Shown one piece after another: positions 1 through 11,990 of a stretch of 64,000 bases of DNA (positions are counted from its first letter, which is position 1; every line of letters begins with the position of its first letter). The stretch is from the NCBI RefSeq assembly GCF_003945595.2, contig NW_024103441.1, forward strand, positions 1,840,001 to 1,904,000. The letters are read 5' to 3'. Origin of the DNA: Pipra filicauda (Eukaryota > Chordata > Aves > Passeriformes > Pipridae). The position numbers were made by a program, and so were the translations under genes. The notes beneath the pieces were generated by a model. The model saw only the letters and a list, made by a program, of their open reading frames with translations, had not been told where the DNA came from and did not search any database.

Positions 1-640
1 CACCCCAGGGGAGAATCCTGGTCCCTCACACCACGAGCCTGGGCTCAGATGATGCAGATCCCAGCCGGGGTGGGTGCAGGGCAGGGAGAGCAAAGCATCG
101 AAATAAAAATGACCTCACCTGCATTATGGAGGGAATTGCAAAAAATCAGTCAAAATAAATGATTCTCTCATAGCCAAGAGGGTCTGCTTTCAAAACAATT
201 AGCTCAAACATCTGCCTAAGCACCCATGCTGTTTTCATATAATTAAAACAAGTCTTCCTAATCCCACTGGACAGTCTTTAAAAACTGCTCATTTTCTGCA
301 TTATTTACAACAAGGAAGCAGCCAAATTCTCCCATTGGTCCTTGAAGGACATTAAAAGGACCCCTCACCTGTCATCCTAACCTCTTATTTTGTCATATAA
401 AGTAGGTAAAGGAAGCCTGTAATCTTTCTGGCACATTCAAACCGAATCTCTGCAGCTCCCAAGGCCAGCAGAAAGCCCGTGCAGCTCCCAGGGGACGTTC
501 CCTTGGCACTGAGTCTCCCTGGATTCCCCTGAAAAATGTGTGTCTGCCAGCCAGGGAAGCAAAGGGAAAGGACATTCTTGGTCCAAAAATGGCACCTTCT
601 AAAACCAGGAAAGGATTTCTTCCACGGTGCCTTTGTGAAC
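1..640. other. Non-coding; AT-rich block at about 120-400
   Basis: No gene is seen. The first 110 bases and 420-640 are ordinary mixed-composition DNA. The middle part (about 120-400) is AT-rich with runs such as AATTAAAA and ATTATTTACAA, the texture shared by the candidate enhancer blocks of this window. Short open frames here have no recognisable content. Confidence 0.3.
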
Positions 641-1010
641 ACCCATTTTCTGGGTTCTGTTTAAACCACAATGGTCTGTTGTAATTATTTATCAAGGTAC
701 GAATCATTAATGCAAAATTTCTGCAGGCCCTGAAGCAAAAAAAGTTAATAAAATATAATGCCACTAAATTAAACATTTTAAACTTTCACAATAGAGTAAC
801 TACTAAGAAAAAATAAAGGAAAATCTATGTCAAACAGAGCTTGATGAATAATTGTAATAAATAATGCATTTTTAAAGAATTTTTCATGAACATTTTTCAA
901 TGTCATTAATTATTTACAATTATTCACCATATAATTTCTGAGAAGAGTTTTTGGACTCTCACTTTTTTGCTGACAGTTTGTTCAGGTAATTAATATTCAG
1001 ACATTTCCAG
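640..1010. promoter_or_regulatory. Candidate AT-rich regulatory block with SOX/RUNX sites
   Basis: Very AT-rich and stop-rich in all frames, so not coding. An AACCACA RUNX-type core (664-670) overlaps an ACAATGG SOX-type core (668-674). The block ends in the homeodomain-type sequence TCAGGTAATTAAT (982-994) and also contains a long inverted repeat, listed separately. An enhancer role is inferred from motif density only. Confidence 0.35.
845..926. repeat. Imperfect 22-bp inverted repeat (AT-rich stem-loop)
   Basis: The left arm 845-866 and right arm 904-926 are reverse complements at 21 of 22 positions, with one mismatch and one single-base bulge. The outer 11 bases (ACAATTATTCA in the right arm) match exactly. 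The loop is 37 bases. The arms could form a hairpin in RNA or DNA, but the AT content makes it weak, and the loop is long for a typical microRNA precursor. Confidence 0.6.
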
Positions 1011-1360
1011 CCAGTGACTGTGGTGCAGTCTCTGGGCTGAGGGGGTGAGAGTTTCACCACTGGGTGCAGAGGATGTTCCTCAGGCTCTGCTCTCTCTCAG
1101 CAGCTCTGCACTCCCACCACTCGTGCTCTGTGAGCTCTGCTTTGGGCTTTGGGACCCTGGGTCAGATCCACAACCTTATAGCCCAACCCGTCTGCCCAGC
1201 CTGACCTTACAGACCCCAGTGCTGTCCTGCAGACAAAGCCAGAAGTGAACTTTGGATCTGTTGCCACAAGGTTTAATCAGCTGAACATGTGCCCACACAG
1301 GCCAAGTGAGCAGCTCTCCAGGAACTGAATCCCTTGCTCTCCTCAAACAAATCTGAGTGT
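1010..1360. other. Spacer, no gene seen
   Basis: Mixed composition with CTG/CAG-rich words and no recognisable motif, repeat or coding frame. Confidence 0.4.
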
Positions 1361-1870
1361 CCCTTCATGTTTTACTTGCAACAGCTGTTAATTGCTTTGA
1401 ACATTGTTGTTCTGCTCAGGTTTGGTGCCCCTCTCTCCTCTGGATGCACCGCCTCTGGGTTGTAGAAGACTTTGAAGCTACCCTTTTTAATTGTAATTCA
1501 ACTACTTGTGATATTTTGGTACCAATTAATATTGATTTTACAATTGGTTTACAGAGATGTTGTTTTATTACTAATATATTTAATGTGCAAATCAATAAGA
1601 ACACTTGTTTGGCTCTCTCCCTAGAAGGTAATAAAATCAAATATCTCAAGAGTAAAATGCTATCTGATCCATAAATGGCAGCAGCAGATGCTTAATGTAA
1701 TAGTTAAAGACTATGCAGCATTCTTGGCACCTTCCACGCATTTTCCACACACACTGTACTAAAGTGACACTCAATAACTTGCTAGTTACAAAAAGTTTGG
1801 TAAATTTGTTGGCACCATGTCAGCCTAAAGGAAGGCTTCAGTGTCAAGGAATGATGTTACATGGACAAGC
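1360..1870. promoter_or_regulatory. Candidate AT-rich regulatory block
   Basis: AT-rich with several TAATT homeodomain cores. A small inverted repeat pairs ACCAATT (1521-1527) with AATTGGT (1542-1548) around an AT-rich loop. There is no coding signal. Regulatory status is inferred from texture. Confidence 0.3.
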
Positions 1871-3500
1871 AGATATTCCTCACTGCTGCCTGGGCAGAGC
1901 TCCTTTGGGTTTCCCAAATGGAGATTCCATCACAAAAGGCAAAAGCTCTTCATGTCTCTCCTGCTTCCTGAATCCCAGTGGACGGTGAACAGCTTTGTGG
2001 GAAAAGGCCCTAAAAGGAGAGGCAGAGGGGCTGCTGCAGACTGACAGCTGTCCAACCATTTCAAGGGATTTAAAGCTCTGCTGATGCTTTTGAAGAAGAC
2101 TGAGGTGATTCTGGTGCTTTGTCATAGGTTTCCTCTGGTACTTTTCTTCCCTTGGGTTTTTCTACTGAGTGGATTTGTTGGAAGGCAGGACAAGGTGGAG
2201 GTGAGTCTGCCCATCCTCTCCACTCCACTCTGCAGGGAACTCTCCTTCTCCACACTCAACCCTGCTCCAAACTGAGCCTCTCCTGGGCTGGGCATCTCAG
2301 CCCCTTCCAGCCCAGCCGCCTGTGCTGCTGCCACAGCGTGGGAATGAGGAGTGGAGCTGGGGAGAACAGGTGATCCCTGAGAACGTGGGGAGGGATGCTG
2401 AGATCCAGCCGATTGCAGAGAGAGTGAAAGATGCAGATCAGGGTGGGAGAAGAGAGCAGAGCAGTGCTTTGCATGTTCTGTCTCTGATTCCTGCAGGATC
2501 CCCAAGGTTGTGGTTGTTCCTGTGGCGTCAGTGGAAAAGGAGCAGCTCCACAGACGGGGGGGTTTGTGACACAAACTAACAGCAGTCTCACCACAGAGAG
2601 GGAATTTACCTTTGGCTAGTGAAGATGATTTATGGGTGAGCAAATAATGAACTTGGCAAACAGTACATAATAAAGAGAAAAATCTTACACTTTTAATTAG
2701 CCAAAAATAAATGAGTGAGCATGGGGCTGAATCCACTGTCTCCAGACCTTGAGTTCTTCATCTTCTTCTGCTAGTCATGGTCTAATAAGCATACAGCAGT
2801 GTCCCCAGATCTCACCAACGTGTCAGGCATGGGGGACTCTGCAGCAGCTGAAGCACATTTGGGCATTCCCCACCTTGTGACCAGTGCTCGGCTTGTCTCC
2901 TGTTTCCACAGCCCCACGAGAGAAGGCCTGTTGTTACTGCCCTAAGAGTTATTACTATTCTTAATAAAAGATGCAATTTGAGTGAATGTAAACATGTCCT
3001 CCTGTGTGCTCAGCACCAGCTGCCAGCAGCCCAGCACTCCCGTTCTCCCTCCATCATCTCTTGTCCCAGACAGGTGGAATGGGATGACTGCCATTGCAAG
3101 GAAGTCATAAAGTATAAAATGCTTCAGTTGTTCATGAAATGGAAATTTGAATGGCCAGAGAGGGCCCTTGCAGCTTGTGCTGCCTCATAGCCAGCGCTGG
3201 GTGGGCATGTCCTGCCAGCTGGGGGGTTGTCCCATCATGGAACTGCCCCAAGGCGTGCAGGGGCTCCAGGCAGGTCCCTGCCCAAAGGGTTTGGAAGGGA
3301 AAGAAGAGGTCATGAGGATTCAGGTTTTAGGAGGCACTCGAAACATGAGTTTTGGCACAGGTGGGGTCTGATGCCACGACCTGAGCCCCCAGACCCGCCG
3401 GCCCTCGGTCACTCCCCAGGCTGAGGGGGTGAGTGTGTCCTGACTGGAGTGCAGAGCCCACAGTCCCACCTGGAATATGTGACATGGAGACAATAGAGCA
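1870..3500. other. Spacer, no gene seen
   Basis: Mostly GC-balanced DNA with one AT-rich patch (about 2590-2730). The minus-strand open frame at 2122-2736 is compositionally biased and has no recognisable domain. No repeat family is recognised. Confidence 0.35.
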
Positions 3501-4060
3501 AAGTGTAACCAGTGTTTACAGAAAAGATTGTCAAGGATTTATTTATTGGAAGTGACTGAGGAATATGAATTCTACACTCCATTTAAAATGCTTTTTATTT
3601 CTCTCAGCCTTGGGGCTCTGAGTACATCTAATTTCACCCATAGCTATAATTCTCCACCAAACAGTTCCTGCTTCTCCTCTGGGTTCCCGAGGAGTCATTT
3701 TGGTTTATGTCCTCTCCCGGTGCAGCTCATGCCGTGGCTGGAGACAGTTACACACTGGTGAACTTTCCAAACCCTCCCCCACTGGGGGCACACACACATG
3801 CAGTGCGAGCGAGCGGCACGCGCTGGGAACAGCTTGACACCTCACTATATATTTATTTAAAAAAATAAAACTCCAAATGTCTTTATCATGTAGGGGTTTC
3901 TCCCAAGGAGCCATGTATTTCACTGCAGACACTTTGATTGTCCCTACCTTGCAGCTAACAAACTATTAGTTTTGTTAGTATATTTATTCCACTAAAATTG
4001 GAGCCTGTGATTACAAATCCAATGCTGTGATTGAATCAGGATTTGGAAATAAATCTGTCA
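3500..4060. other. Mixed segment, no gene seen
   Basis: Moderately AT-rich, with a T/A-rich stretch at about 3845-3870 and a pyrimidine-rich middle. Nothing recognised. Confidence 0.3.
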
Positions 4061-5400
4061 GGGGCTCATCTGGCATTTTGGTGCTGGGAGAGGAGGCATC
4101 AGGCGCTGCTCCTCCAGCCCAGCTGTGGGCTGGACTGTCCGGCTGCGGGTGCAGGGGCTGCACAGCCACAGGGCTCCTCTCAGTCATTGATCAGGGTGTT
4201 CAGTATTGGAGACAGGGCCTGTTTCCTCAGGGGAGCCAATAGTGGCTGCAGAGCCAGGCTCTCCAAACTGGGACTGTGTCACCTGGGGCACAGGTTTCCC
4301 AGCTGTCGTAGTTTGCTCCATGTCCTGACCCTGCCAGGGCCCATTGCTCCACAAGGCTCGTGGCACTCAACCAGTGACTGGGTGACATGGCAGCTTCTCT
4401 GCCAGAGCAGGAGATGCTCCTCCCTGGGAGGGTGCTGGGAGCAGGGGAGCCTGCTGAGCCCCAGGGCAGGGAGCATGATGCTCTCCTTCCCCATGGGCAG
4501 AGTGATGCAGGGGAAGGACTGAGTAAGCATGTGAATGTGTGTCAGAGCAGGACTTAAACCCCAGTTCTTTGGATTTTTTTAGGAAAAACTTGTTATTTCT
4601 CACTATTTCAGTTTCTTCTGTGAGAGTGAGGATGGCAGTTCGTCCTCTGGGATGGGATGGGAGCTTTGTGTGCAGAGCCCCTCTCTGTGAATGGGCACAC
4701 AGACCTCCCTGGGGGCTCAGTCTCAGCCTGTCCCCCTGGGAATGGCTGCACAGAGGAATGGTAATAGCTGAGGTGCTGCTGGCTGGGACTTGGCCAAGGA
4801 GAGGGGTAGGGAGTGAGGCAGGAGAGGGACTAGGGGGTGCTCTCGCTATTCTGATGTCTCTCCAGATTATTTCCCAGAAAGCTTCTTTGCTGAGAAGCTT
4901 TACTTGCTTTGAAATAAATGAGCTATTCAGGTTCTGCATGTAGGCAGGGGCAGCGTTTTCACTGCTCCAGCATCACTCCTCACAAGGTCTCAGGAGGGGA
5001 ACGAGCAAGGCAGAAATCACAGTGCTCACAAAGGTAAAGGCAAAGACTCCCCCGTGCAGCACATCTGGGGGGCAATGACCTTGCCCCCAGGCAGGGCTGC
5101 CCAAACACCCCCTGCGTCCCCCCAGCCACCTACAATGGCCCCACTGGCGTGGAGCATCTTCCCAGGGGGTTCCAGCCAAGAGCTGCTGGTTCCCTCCCCA
5201 GCTTCAACAGCACAGAGCTGGGGTGACACAGAGGCCACTCCTGTACCCTCCTGGCTGGTGCCAACCTGCACTCTGGCACCCAGGTCCCCGCCCTGTGCCC
5301 CAAATCCACCCCCCCAGCTGTGCCACCTGTGGCTCCGAGTCCCTGCCACGGGAACACATGTGCTACTGTATGTACACATGGAAAAAACCTGTCAGGGAAG
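4060..5400. other. GC-rich spacer, no gene seen
   Basis: Rich in CAGG, CTGG and CCCC words and open in several frames on both strands at once, which reflects the lack of AT-rich stop codons rather than coding. No domain, splice structure or repeat is recognised. Confidence 0.35.
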
Positions 5401-6050
5401 ATTAAAACCCCAGACAGTCTTTATCGTAAGATTGTTTTTTCCATTTATTTATCCCTTTTTTTCCCTTTTAGCAAGACTAGTCAGGGTTTGATATGATTAG
5501 AATTGCAAATCTTGCATGTTAAAAGGGAAGCACTGAAGTAAAAGGATGCTGCCTGTGTAATGAGACACGTTTTAAATCCAGGCTAGGTAAATTTGGTGTT
5601 GAGCATAAAGGGTATGAAATAAACTCGCAGTGAGCTCAGCAAATGCCCCAAGGCGCGTCCCCATTAGTATTCCCATTTGTGAGCTCACTTCATAAGACTA
5701 ATGGAGTTGCTACCTGGGGACATTAATTGTGCATGACACCATTGCCGAGCCTTTGTGCACTCTTACTAATATCACAGTGCCTCCTTGACAAAACGCCTGC
5801 AAAGATTACAAACATACCTAAAATAACTGCCACATTCACACTCATATTTGACAGGGATCTTCGAGTTCAGTTACAATAGAATTACCATCATTTCTTACAC
5901 CTCTGGCTTTTTATTACATTAAACAATGGTTGATATTGCTTCCTTAAACCAGTGTCAGATTGTGTAAAATCTCTCTATCTCAGGATTTTCTATTAAGCCT
6001 CCCATTTATCAGGGGAATGTATAGCTTCCATACTTGACTCTTAGTACAAA
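5400..6050. promoter_or_regulatory. Candidate conserved non-coding block
   Basis: About 650 bases of low-CpG, AT-rich, non-repetitive sequence with many homeodomain-type cores (ATTAGT, TAATTG) and an ACAATGG SOX-type core at 5933-5939. Stops are frequent in all frames. It resembles vertebrate developmental enhancers, but conservation cannot be tested here. Confidence 0.4.
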
Positions 6051-6051
6051 T

Positions 6052-6093
6052 ATTATATATTATATACTTAAGCACGCGTGCACACACACACAT
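6052..6093. repeat. AT then purine-pyrimidine alternating low-complexity DNA
   Basis: A TATA-rich run is followed by the 10-bp palindrome GCACGCGTGC (6072-6081) and a short CA repeat. Positions 6072-6093 alternate strictly between purine and pyrimidine, a pattern known to favour Z-DNA under supercoiling. Confidence 0.55.
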
Positions 6094-6099
6094 CACCCT

Positions 6100-7140
6100 C
6101 CTTCTGTGTTAAAGGCACAGCAATATTTTTGAGTCCTTACAATTACTAGTGAGACACTCTGCCATCGTGCCAAGTGTTCATGGGTCTTCCAGCATTAATT
6201 ATAACATCATCTGTGGGGAAAAGCCTTCCTGGGCCTGGGCTCCCTGTTTTGAATCCCGGTGTCCAGGATTAAGATGATGGATGAGAGAATTTGCCAAATT
6301 CACAGGAACCGGGGGAAGATTCTTTTGAGGAAAGCAGATGAATTTGGATCTTCTGGACCTCTGACACATGGGGCTTGGCCAGTTCAGGACATGCAGGTGG
6401 CTCTGTGGGGCTCCCCACATGTGTGTCCCCTGGCTGGTCCTGCTGCACTCCCCACCAGCCACGCTGGCTGTGGCCACTGCTCCCCCACGGCTGTCAGTGC
6501 CCCAGGGGCTCCCCCAGCTGCACTGAGAGATCTCATCCTTGGAAGAGATGTTAGAACAAGGTACCAAAGTGAATTAATGTAAAACCTTTGGGGATTCAAT
6601 GCTCAGATCCTTGGAGGAGGGATTTAGTCCTCAACAAATCAATTTTTTTTAGGTATTTATTTTAAAAATAAGTGTTCGCGTTTGTTTCTGGCACTGACAC
6701 CATCTATGCCCCAACAGCCCTTGATTCTCCTCTTTTCCCTCTGAGATTTCCTCTCAGAGAAGAGCCTTGGCAGGCTGTAGGTAAGGGAAGATACACTGCT
6801 GGGATGTGCATTAGAAAGCTCCTCATCCCACCTTCCCTTGCTGAGGGGAGGCCATGGCTTTACCTTCAGCTGCCCAAGGACATTCTGACTTTACCAAAAG
6901 AAAAGTCCAGCTCCATATTTACTGGACAACAAAACACTTTGTCAAGGGAAGGATGTCAGGGTTTCCTTCGAATTCCCGACCTTTGAGATGGACAAGGTGA
7001 AGACACCTGGAGACGTGCAACAGGAGCTGTGTGGTTCTGCTCTCGGGGTTACAGCTGTGAGAGGTTGGTGTTGGATCTCTGCTGCAGCTGCAGACAATTA
7101 CACTTCAGGAGGGGTCTTTCCTATTTCTATTGAGAGGATT
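6100..7140. other. Spacer, no gene seen
   Basis: Mixed composition without a recognised repeat. Open frames at 6199-6599 overlap on both strands and have no domain. Confidence 0.35.
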
Positions 7141-7860
7141 TATTGGCAGTCATATTAATTATTAATTTGTGGCAGTGCTTGTCAGCAGCCAATCACAAAC
7201 TTCTCTACCAACATTGTGTTCTACAACTTGCTGCAGCAGGGAAGGGCATTAGGGAAGAGCTGCCATGAGCAGAGCTGCCTCCAGGGTTTGGGGAAGCTTC
7301 CTTCCTTGGGCTGGTCCTGGCCCACACCTCCTAACCCCAAACACAGACAAACTCATGCTGATGTCCAGGCAAGAGGAGCCGGGGGGGGGACAGGAGTCGA
7401 CTGGGCTTTGCCTGGGGCATATCAGAGAAGCCCTGGAGAAGTGAGCCGAGGAACACGGGGCGTGTGCCTCGGGCTGAGCCGCCCGCGGAGCTGGCACGCA
7501 GCGTTTTCCTGCTGTCTCATTGACTTCTTGCCAAAAAAGGTTAAAATGCCTGAGTTTTCTCTGGAATTCTGAAGTTGGGACTTAAAAATACTTTGAACAC
7601 TTGGTTTAATAGACCTTCACATCAGTGTATTCCCAGTTCTACACAGTTCCCTAGTGACACGGGACCTTTTGTCAAGCACATATGAAATTAAGTGAAATAA
7701 AAATCATATTAAAAATTATTACCATCTAACAGCCATTAGTCTGCACATTGCTGTCACGTCTTGATGGATTTCTCACTTAGTTCAATGAATGTTCTAACGA
7801 CAGTGATAAAATCACTCAGAAAAAATATAATAAACTGTTAACCCTTTACATGGCTGCTTG
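7140..7860. promoter_or_regulatory. Two AT-rich candidate regulatory patches
   Basis: The patch at 7140-7210 contains ATTAATTATTAATT. A larger AT-rich patch spans about 7570-7850. Between them lies GC-rich spacer with a G-run at 7381-7389. No coding signal. Confidence 0.3.
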
Positions 7861-8740
7861 TTTTTCAAACCCCTTTAAGAACTGTTCAGCAGTGAGTTGC
7901 TCCCCAGGGTGCTCTGCTGGAGAGGAAAACCTACCACTGCCTGCCTTGGACACTATGGAGGGGGTGGAAATCCTGCCCCACCCCTCCCCAACGAGGGACA
8001 TTGTGCAGGGCTGGAGACTGTCCCAGCAGCACTGGTAAGTGCCCAGGTCACTGCTGGAGCAACACAGCCCTTTGTCCTGGCAGAGCAATCCCAGGAATCC
8101 CAGCTAAGGAGAGCACTGGACAGGCTCTACCACAATGATTCTATGGACCAGCAGCACACAAAAAGTGCACAGCCCCTCTCATGCCCTCCCGAGGCTGGTT
8201 TAGTGCAAACAGGAGGGTTGTGAACCTGCTAACAGCATTCAAAGGGAACCGTGGGTGTGAACAGCTTAAGGAAGCAGGAGAGTGGATGCTCTGTTCCAGC
8301 AGGAGCAATGAAATCCCACAGGAGGGTTTCAGCTCCTGCCATGGAGGACAAGAACCAAGCACAGCTCATGTGAGACATCAGCTCCCAGCTCCTGCTGTGG
8401 GCTCCAGGTGCCATTGTCAGGTAGGGAGGAGCAGAAGGAAGGGACGCTGCTGTTGCACAGTTCAGGCAGAGGATTCAGGGCAGGGGCCTCTGAAGCAGCA
8501 AAGGGACACTCCTGCTTCCCTGTCCCTCCAGGCTCGTGCCCGGCACCTCACAGTGCAGGAAGTGAATGGCTCAATTCTCCCGATGGACCTGAGCGTGCAG
8601 GAGGCTCAGCCCAAGGCAGGGCTGGCTTGGGAAGCACTTACAGGCATCCTGAGGCACGTTTGAGAGCAGGGAGATGGTGACTTCGGGTGCTCGAGCTTGA
8701 TGGAGCAGCTGTGGAAGTACAACATGGCTCCCAGAGAAGG
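7860..8740. other. Spacer, no gene seen
   Basis: GC-balanced with no gene. The words at 8125-8143 (AATGATTCTATGG) resemble the CR1 3' terminal repeat, but no CR1 body precedes them. Confidence 0.3.
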
Positions 8741-9020
8741 GCATCTGCAGTGGGCCATTAACACAGAGCTACTTAACGGGCAATCAGCACAGCCTCGTTA
8801 ATAAAATACATCCATTTGAATGCCATGAATTACACTGCGTGCTGCTGGAGTTCTCCAGCTAATAGCAGCCTTGGCAGCCTGGCATCACTGGGTTTGTTGT
8901 GTCCTGCAAATTTAATGCATGCTTACTGCTACGGAAAATAGCGGGTAAGATGGAAATGACAGACTGCAGGAGCAGACGTGGCAATATAATAAACTCGGTT
9001 GGCACTTCTCCTGAGTTGTA
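8740..9020. promoter_or_regulatory. Candidate regulatory block
   Basis: AT-richer island within GC spacer, with TTAAT, CCATTTGAATG and TTTAATGCATGC words and no coding frame of note. Inferred from texture. Confidence 0.3.
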
Positions 9021-10480
9021 TTTAGCCTACCATGTTCCATGGAAGCCTGGCTGTGGGCCAGCATGTGCCAGTGCTCGTGCACAGGGACGTGCCCAGCGCT
9101 CACACAAGTGCCAGTGGGACCCTCACGCTCTCGCAGGTGACGTCGGTGTCACGACATCTCCTCTCCACTGGTGCTTCCTGTCAGGATCTGTCCCACACAG
9201 AACAGAGGCCAGTGACTCCTCAGCATTAAACCTTCGAACCCTGAGCAGAAGGAAGTCCCAAGCCCTGAGAGCATTCCTGGCTGGGGGGACCTGGGGGGAA
9301 GTGAGGTCACATTTTTGTGAGCGTTGTCACTCAGCAAATTGTCCTGCAAGGCACCTGATTGCGGTATTAGAAAGACAGATTGATGTCTCAGGAAGATCAA
9401 TGAGTTTGCCAGGCTTTGTGATGACACACAGTTCCCCCTCTCTTTAAGTGCAGTGATAGCCTGACAGTCCACCAAAGGGACACTGGTACCTTCCAGCACT
9501 TGCACCCCTGGGACCAGCTTCCCCAGCACTGAGGCACTGAAGGACCTTGCTGATGGTGGGAGGAAGCTTGTAGAAGAGCAAAAAAATTAGCAGCATTTGG
9601 AGGGAACCAGAGAGAGAGGTAAATGAGGTTCTGGGCAAACTCTGTTAGGAAGAAAGCAAGCTCTGGGGCAGGGGAGCCACAGGCCTGGTAACTGCCATGG
9701 GCATGGCAAGGGGTGGCAAGTGTGAACCCCCCCTGAAGCTGTCGAGAGAGAAAATGCTGGGGATGCTGGAGAAGAGGGATGGTGATTCCCTCGTGGTGCC
9801 TCAGGGGAGGTGCTGAGGAGGCTGGCAGAGCCCAGAGCCCAGCTGGGTGCAGATCCCACAGTCCAGCAGCCCCTTCCCCTGGCAGGGGCACTGGGGACAC
9901 AGAGGCAGCACAGCCACAACAGGGCTGTGGTGCTTGGGAGGAGCTGGGCAATGGAAGAGCCAGGTGCTAAATGCGAAATCTGATTGTTCATCCTCTGTTT
10001 TCCTCCTTCCATGCCGAGAGTGAATTAAGTCAAAGCCAATTCTGAGGAAAAGCAGATCTCTTCTACCATCCACCGATGAGAGCATGACTGGGCAGATCTA
10101 CAGGCCTCTGAAGGCCTGTGCGGAGATGTTGTCCCAGATCTCATCTCCGTGGCTCAAGGTGATTGATCTTGGCTATTGAGACCTGTGGAGCCCAATGATT
10201 TCTCTCTCCTAACTTCTACCTGGTTCCCGCTGTATTTTATATGGAGAAGATTCTTGTAGGAGGGTTACATTTTAGAAATAAACTTGATCAGATCTGAAAC
10301 AATGGGACTGGATCCATTCACTGCTGGAGCTCCAGCACAGATGTTGGAGTTCCCATGGTTATCCCGTGCTCTCTGGCTGAGCTGCTGGACTGAAAGGCCT
10401 CTGCTTCCTGTACCCTCACATTTGTAGAACATGAAGAAACTGTTTCCCTGAGCTGGGGACATTCATTATCATTTTTATGC
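9020..10480. other. Spacer, no gene seen
   Basis: GC-rich DNA with overlapping open frames on both strands (for example 9149-10085 minus), none with a recognisable domain. No repeats recognised. Confidence 0.35.
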
Positions 10481-10489
10481 AAAGAATTA

Positions 10490-11225
10490 CAGATATGTAA
10501 GCCTGGAACTGACCTCAAAAGATCACCTAATCTGTCTATCTCCAGTGAGGCAGAATCACAGACTCCTTGCAGAGGTTTCACTAGCCAGTGAGTAAAACAC
10601 TTCAGTGACAGTCCACAGCCTGTATCTGCTCTAATCTGCTTATGCTTTGGAGGTTGCTGCCTTATACCATCTAGATTTTCCTTCCTGCAAGGTCAGCACA
10701 ATATTTTTGTCCTTCCCATTATTCAAGAAAAAAGGACAACCATCCTTTTTGTCCCAAACTTCTGTCCCCTCAAAGACTTTAATGGCCAGAGCTCCTGTGC
10801 TCCACGCTGAGTAATTCCAGCCCCACCAGTTTCCATTATAATGCTCTGCATTTCTGAAACTGCTGGGTTTGCGTTGACTCTGGATTCTCTTCTATTTTTT
10901 GTTTCCCTTAAAAGGGAAAGCTAAGCCTGCCCCTGGAAGGACCAAAGTCGAATTTTCTATCAGACTAGAAATGTGGGATATGTTTTCCCTCCGTCCTATC
11001 AGAGCATCACATTCCTGACAGATGCTGTGGTTACTGCAGACCCTGGATCCTCCCCAGCTTCTGCTGACTCAAGCAGCAATCCACACTCTGCATTTGTGTG
11101 TGCCTTTTCCTCTGCCATGTAGAACTACTCTGTGCTTGCCTTTACCAAATTGCACCTCACTGGTTTCAGACTACAGCCAGTCACATATGGAGGAGTTTAA
11201 ATTCTGCTCCTGCTTCTGAAATGCT
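10490..11225 (-). mobile_element. Ancient CR1 LINE relic, 3' region, minus orientation
   Basis: Read on the plus strand, this is the reverse complement of a CR1 3' region. It opens with a CTGGAAC...GACCTCA..AGATCA segment near 10503-10530, as CR1 tails do. It ends with words matching the distal part of old reptile-type CR1s: the counterpart of the GATCC...CTGCAGTACTCC..CATTTTGTATGTGTGC region near 11030-11105, then a CTTTACCAAATTGCACCTCA-type segment and TTTCAGAC near 11140-11175. The middle is heavily diverged. CR1 is the dominant LINE of birds and reptiles. The match is from memory of the family, not an alignment, and the exact ends are uncertain. No intact open frame remains. Confidence 0.6.
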
Positions 11226-11990
11226 CACAGACCTCTTTGCTTGGTCACCTGCAGGATCTGCTCAGAAGAAAGGCTGGAGGCCTGGGCAGCCACAGGGGCT
11301 GCTCCTGGGGGCTCCTTAGGCTGACACTGGGCAGGTGACACCTTTTCCTTGAGCGTGGGGCTGGATTGGAGACAGTGCCCACAGAGCGGGTGCCTGCTGT
11401 GTCAAGGGAGGGTCAGGGATGCAGGGGGTGCAGTGGATGCAGGGTTGCAGCATCCCCCACTAGAGGAGAGGTTTCATGGGGACAGCCCAACCAGGGAAAG
11501 GCAGAGGGAAGGGGAAGAACAGGCTCCAAGCGTATTGCCAGTGTAAATTAACTCAGCCTGTTACTGCTGCCTATAAAGAGATCTGTGTAACTGCAAGTGC
11601 ACCACTCCAGAGACAAGCATGGGGAGCTTTTATCATTGCAAACCAAAGAGGATGTCCTGTTTATTATAAGAGGTTCCAGAGGACAGGTTACAGCTGGGCA
11701 ATGGAAGCCAGAGGATGCAGGAATCAGGCAGTTTAAGCCCTTCCTCCCTGTGTGGATCCACAAAGAGCAAAATCTGGCATCATTAGCTATGCCCAAACTC
11801 TGCTGAATGGCCTGCAAATGGTGCCTTCCCCTCCCTCATCATTCCTGAATACATCTGATTTGTCAATGGAAAAGTTTCCTCCTAATGAATTTGCCACAAA
11901 AAGGAGAAAAATGGCCATGGCCTCAATGTGGAGAAAATGGCAAATCTGATGGTGGCAATTAAGTAGGAAATGAGACAGGGATCGGTGGGC
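11225..11990. other. Spacer, no gene seen
   Basis: Mixed composition. It could include a further diverged continuation of the CR1 relic, but I see no matching words after about 11225. Confidence 0.3.

Noticed and set aside
8125..8143. CR1 3' end
   Set aside because: Only the terminal ATTCTATGG-like word is present, with no GATGATCT or TTCCAACC segment before it.
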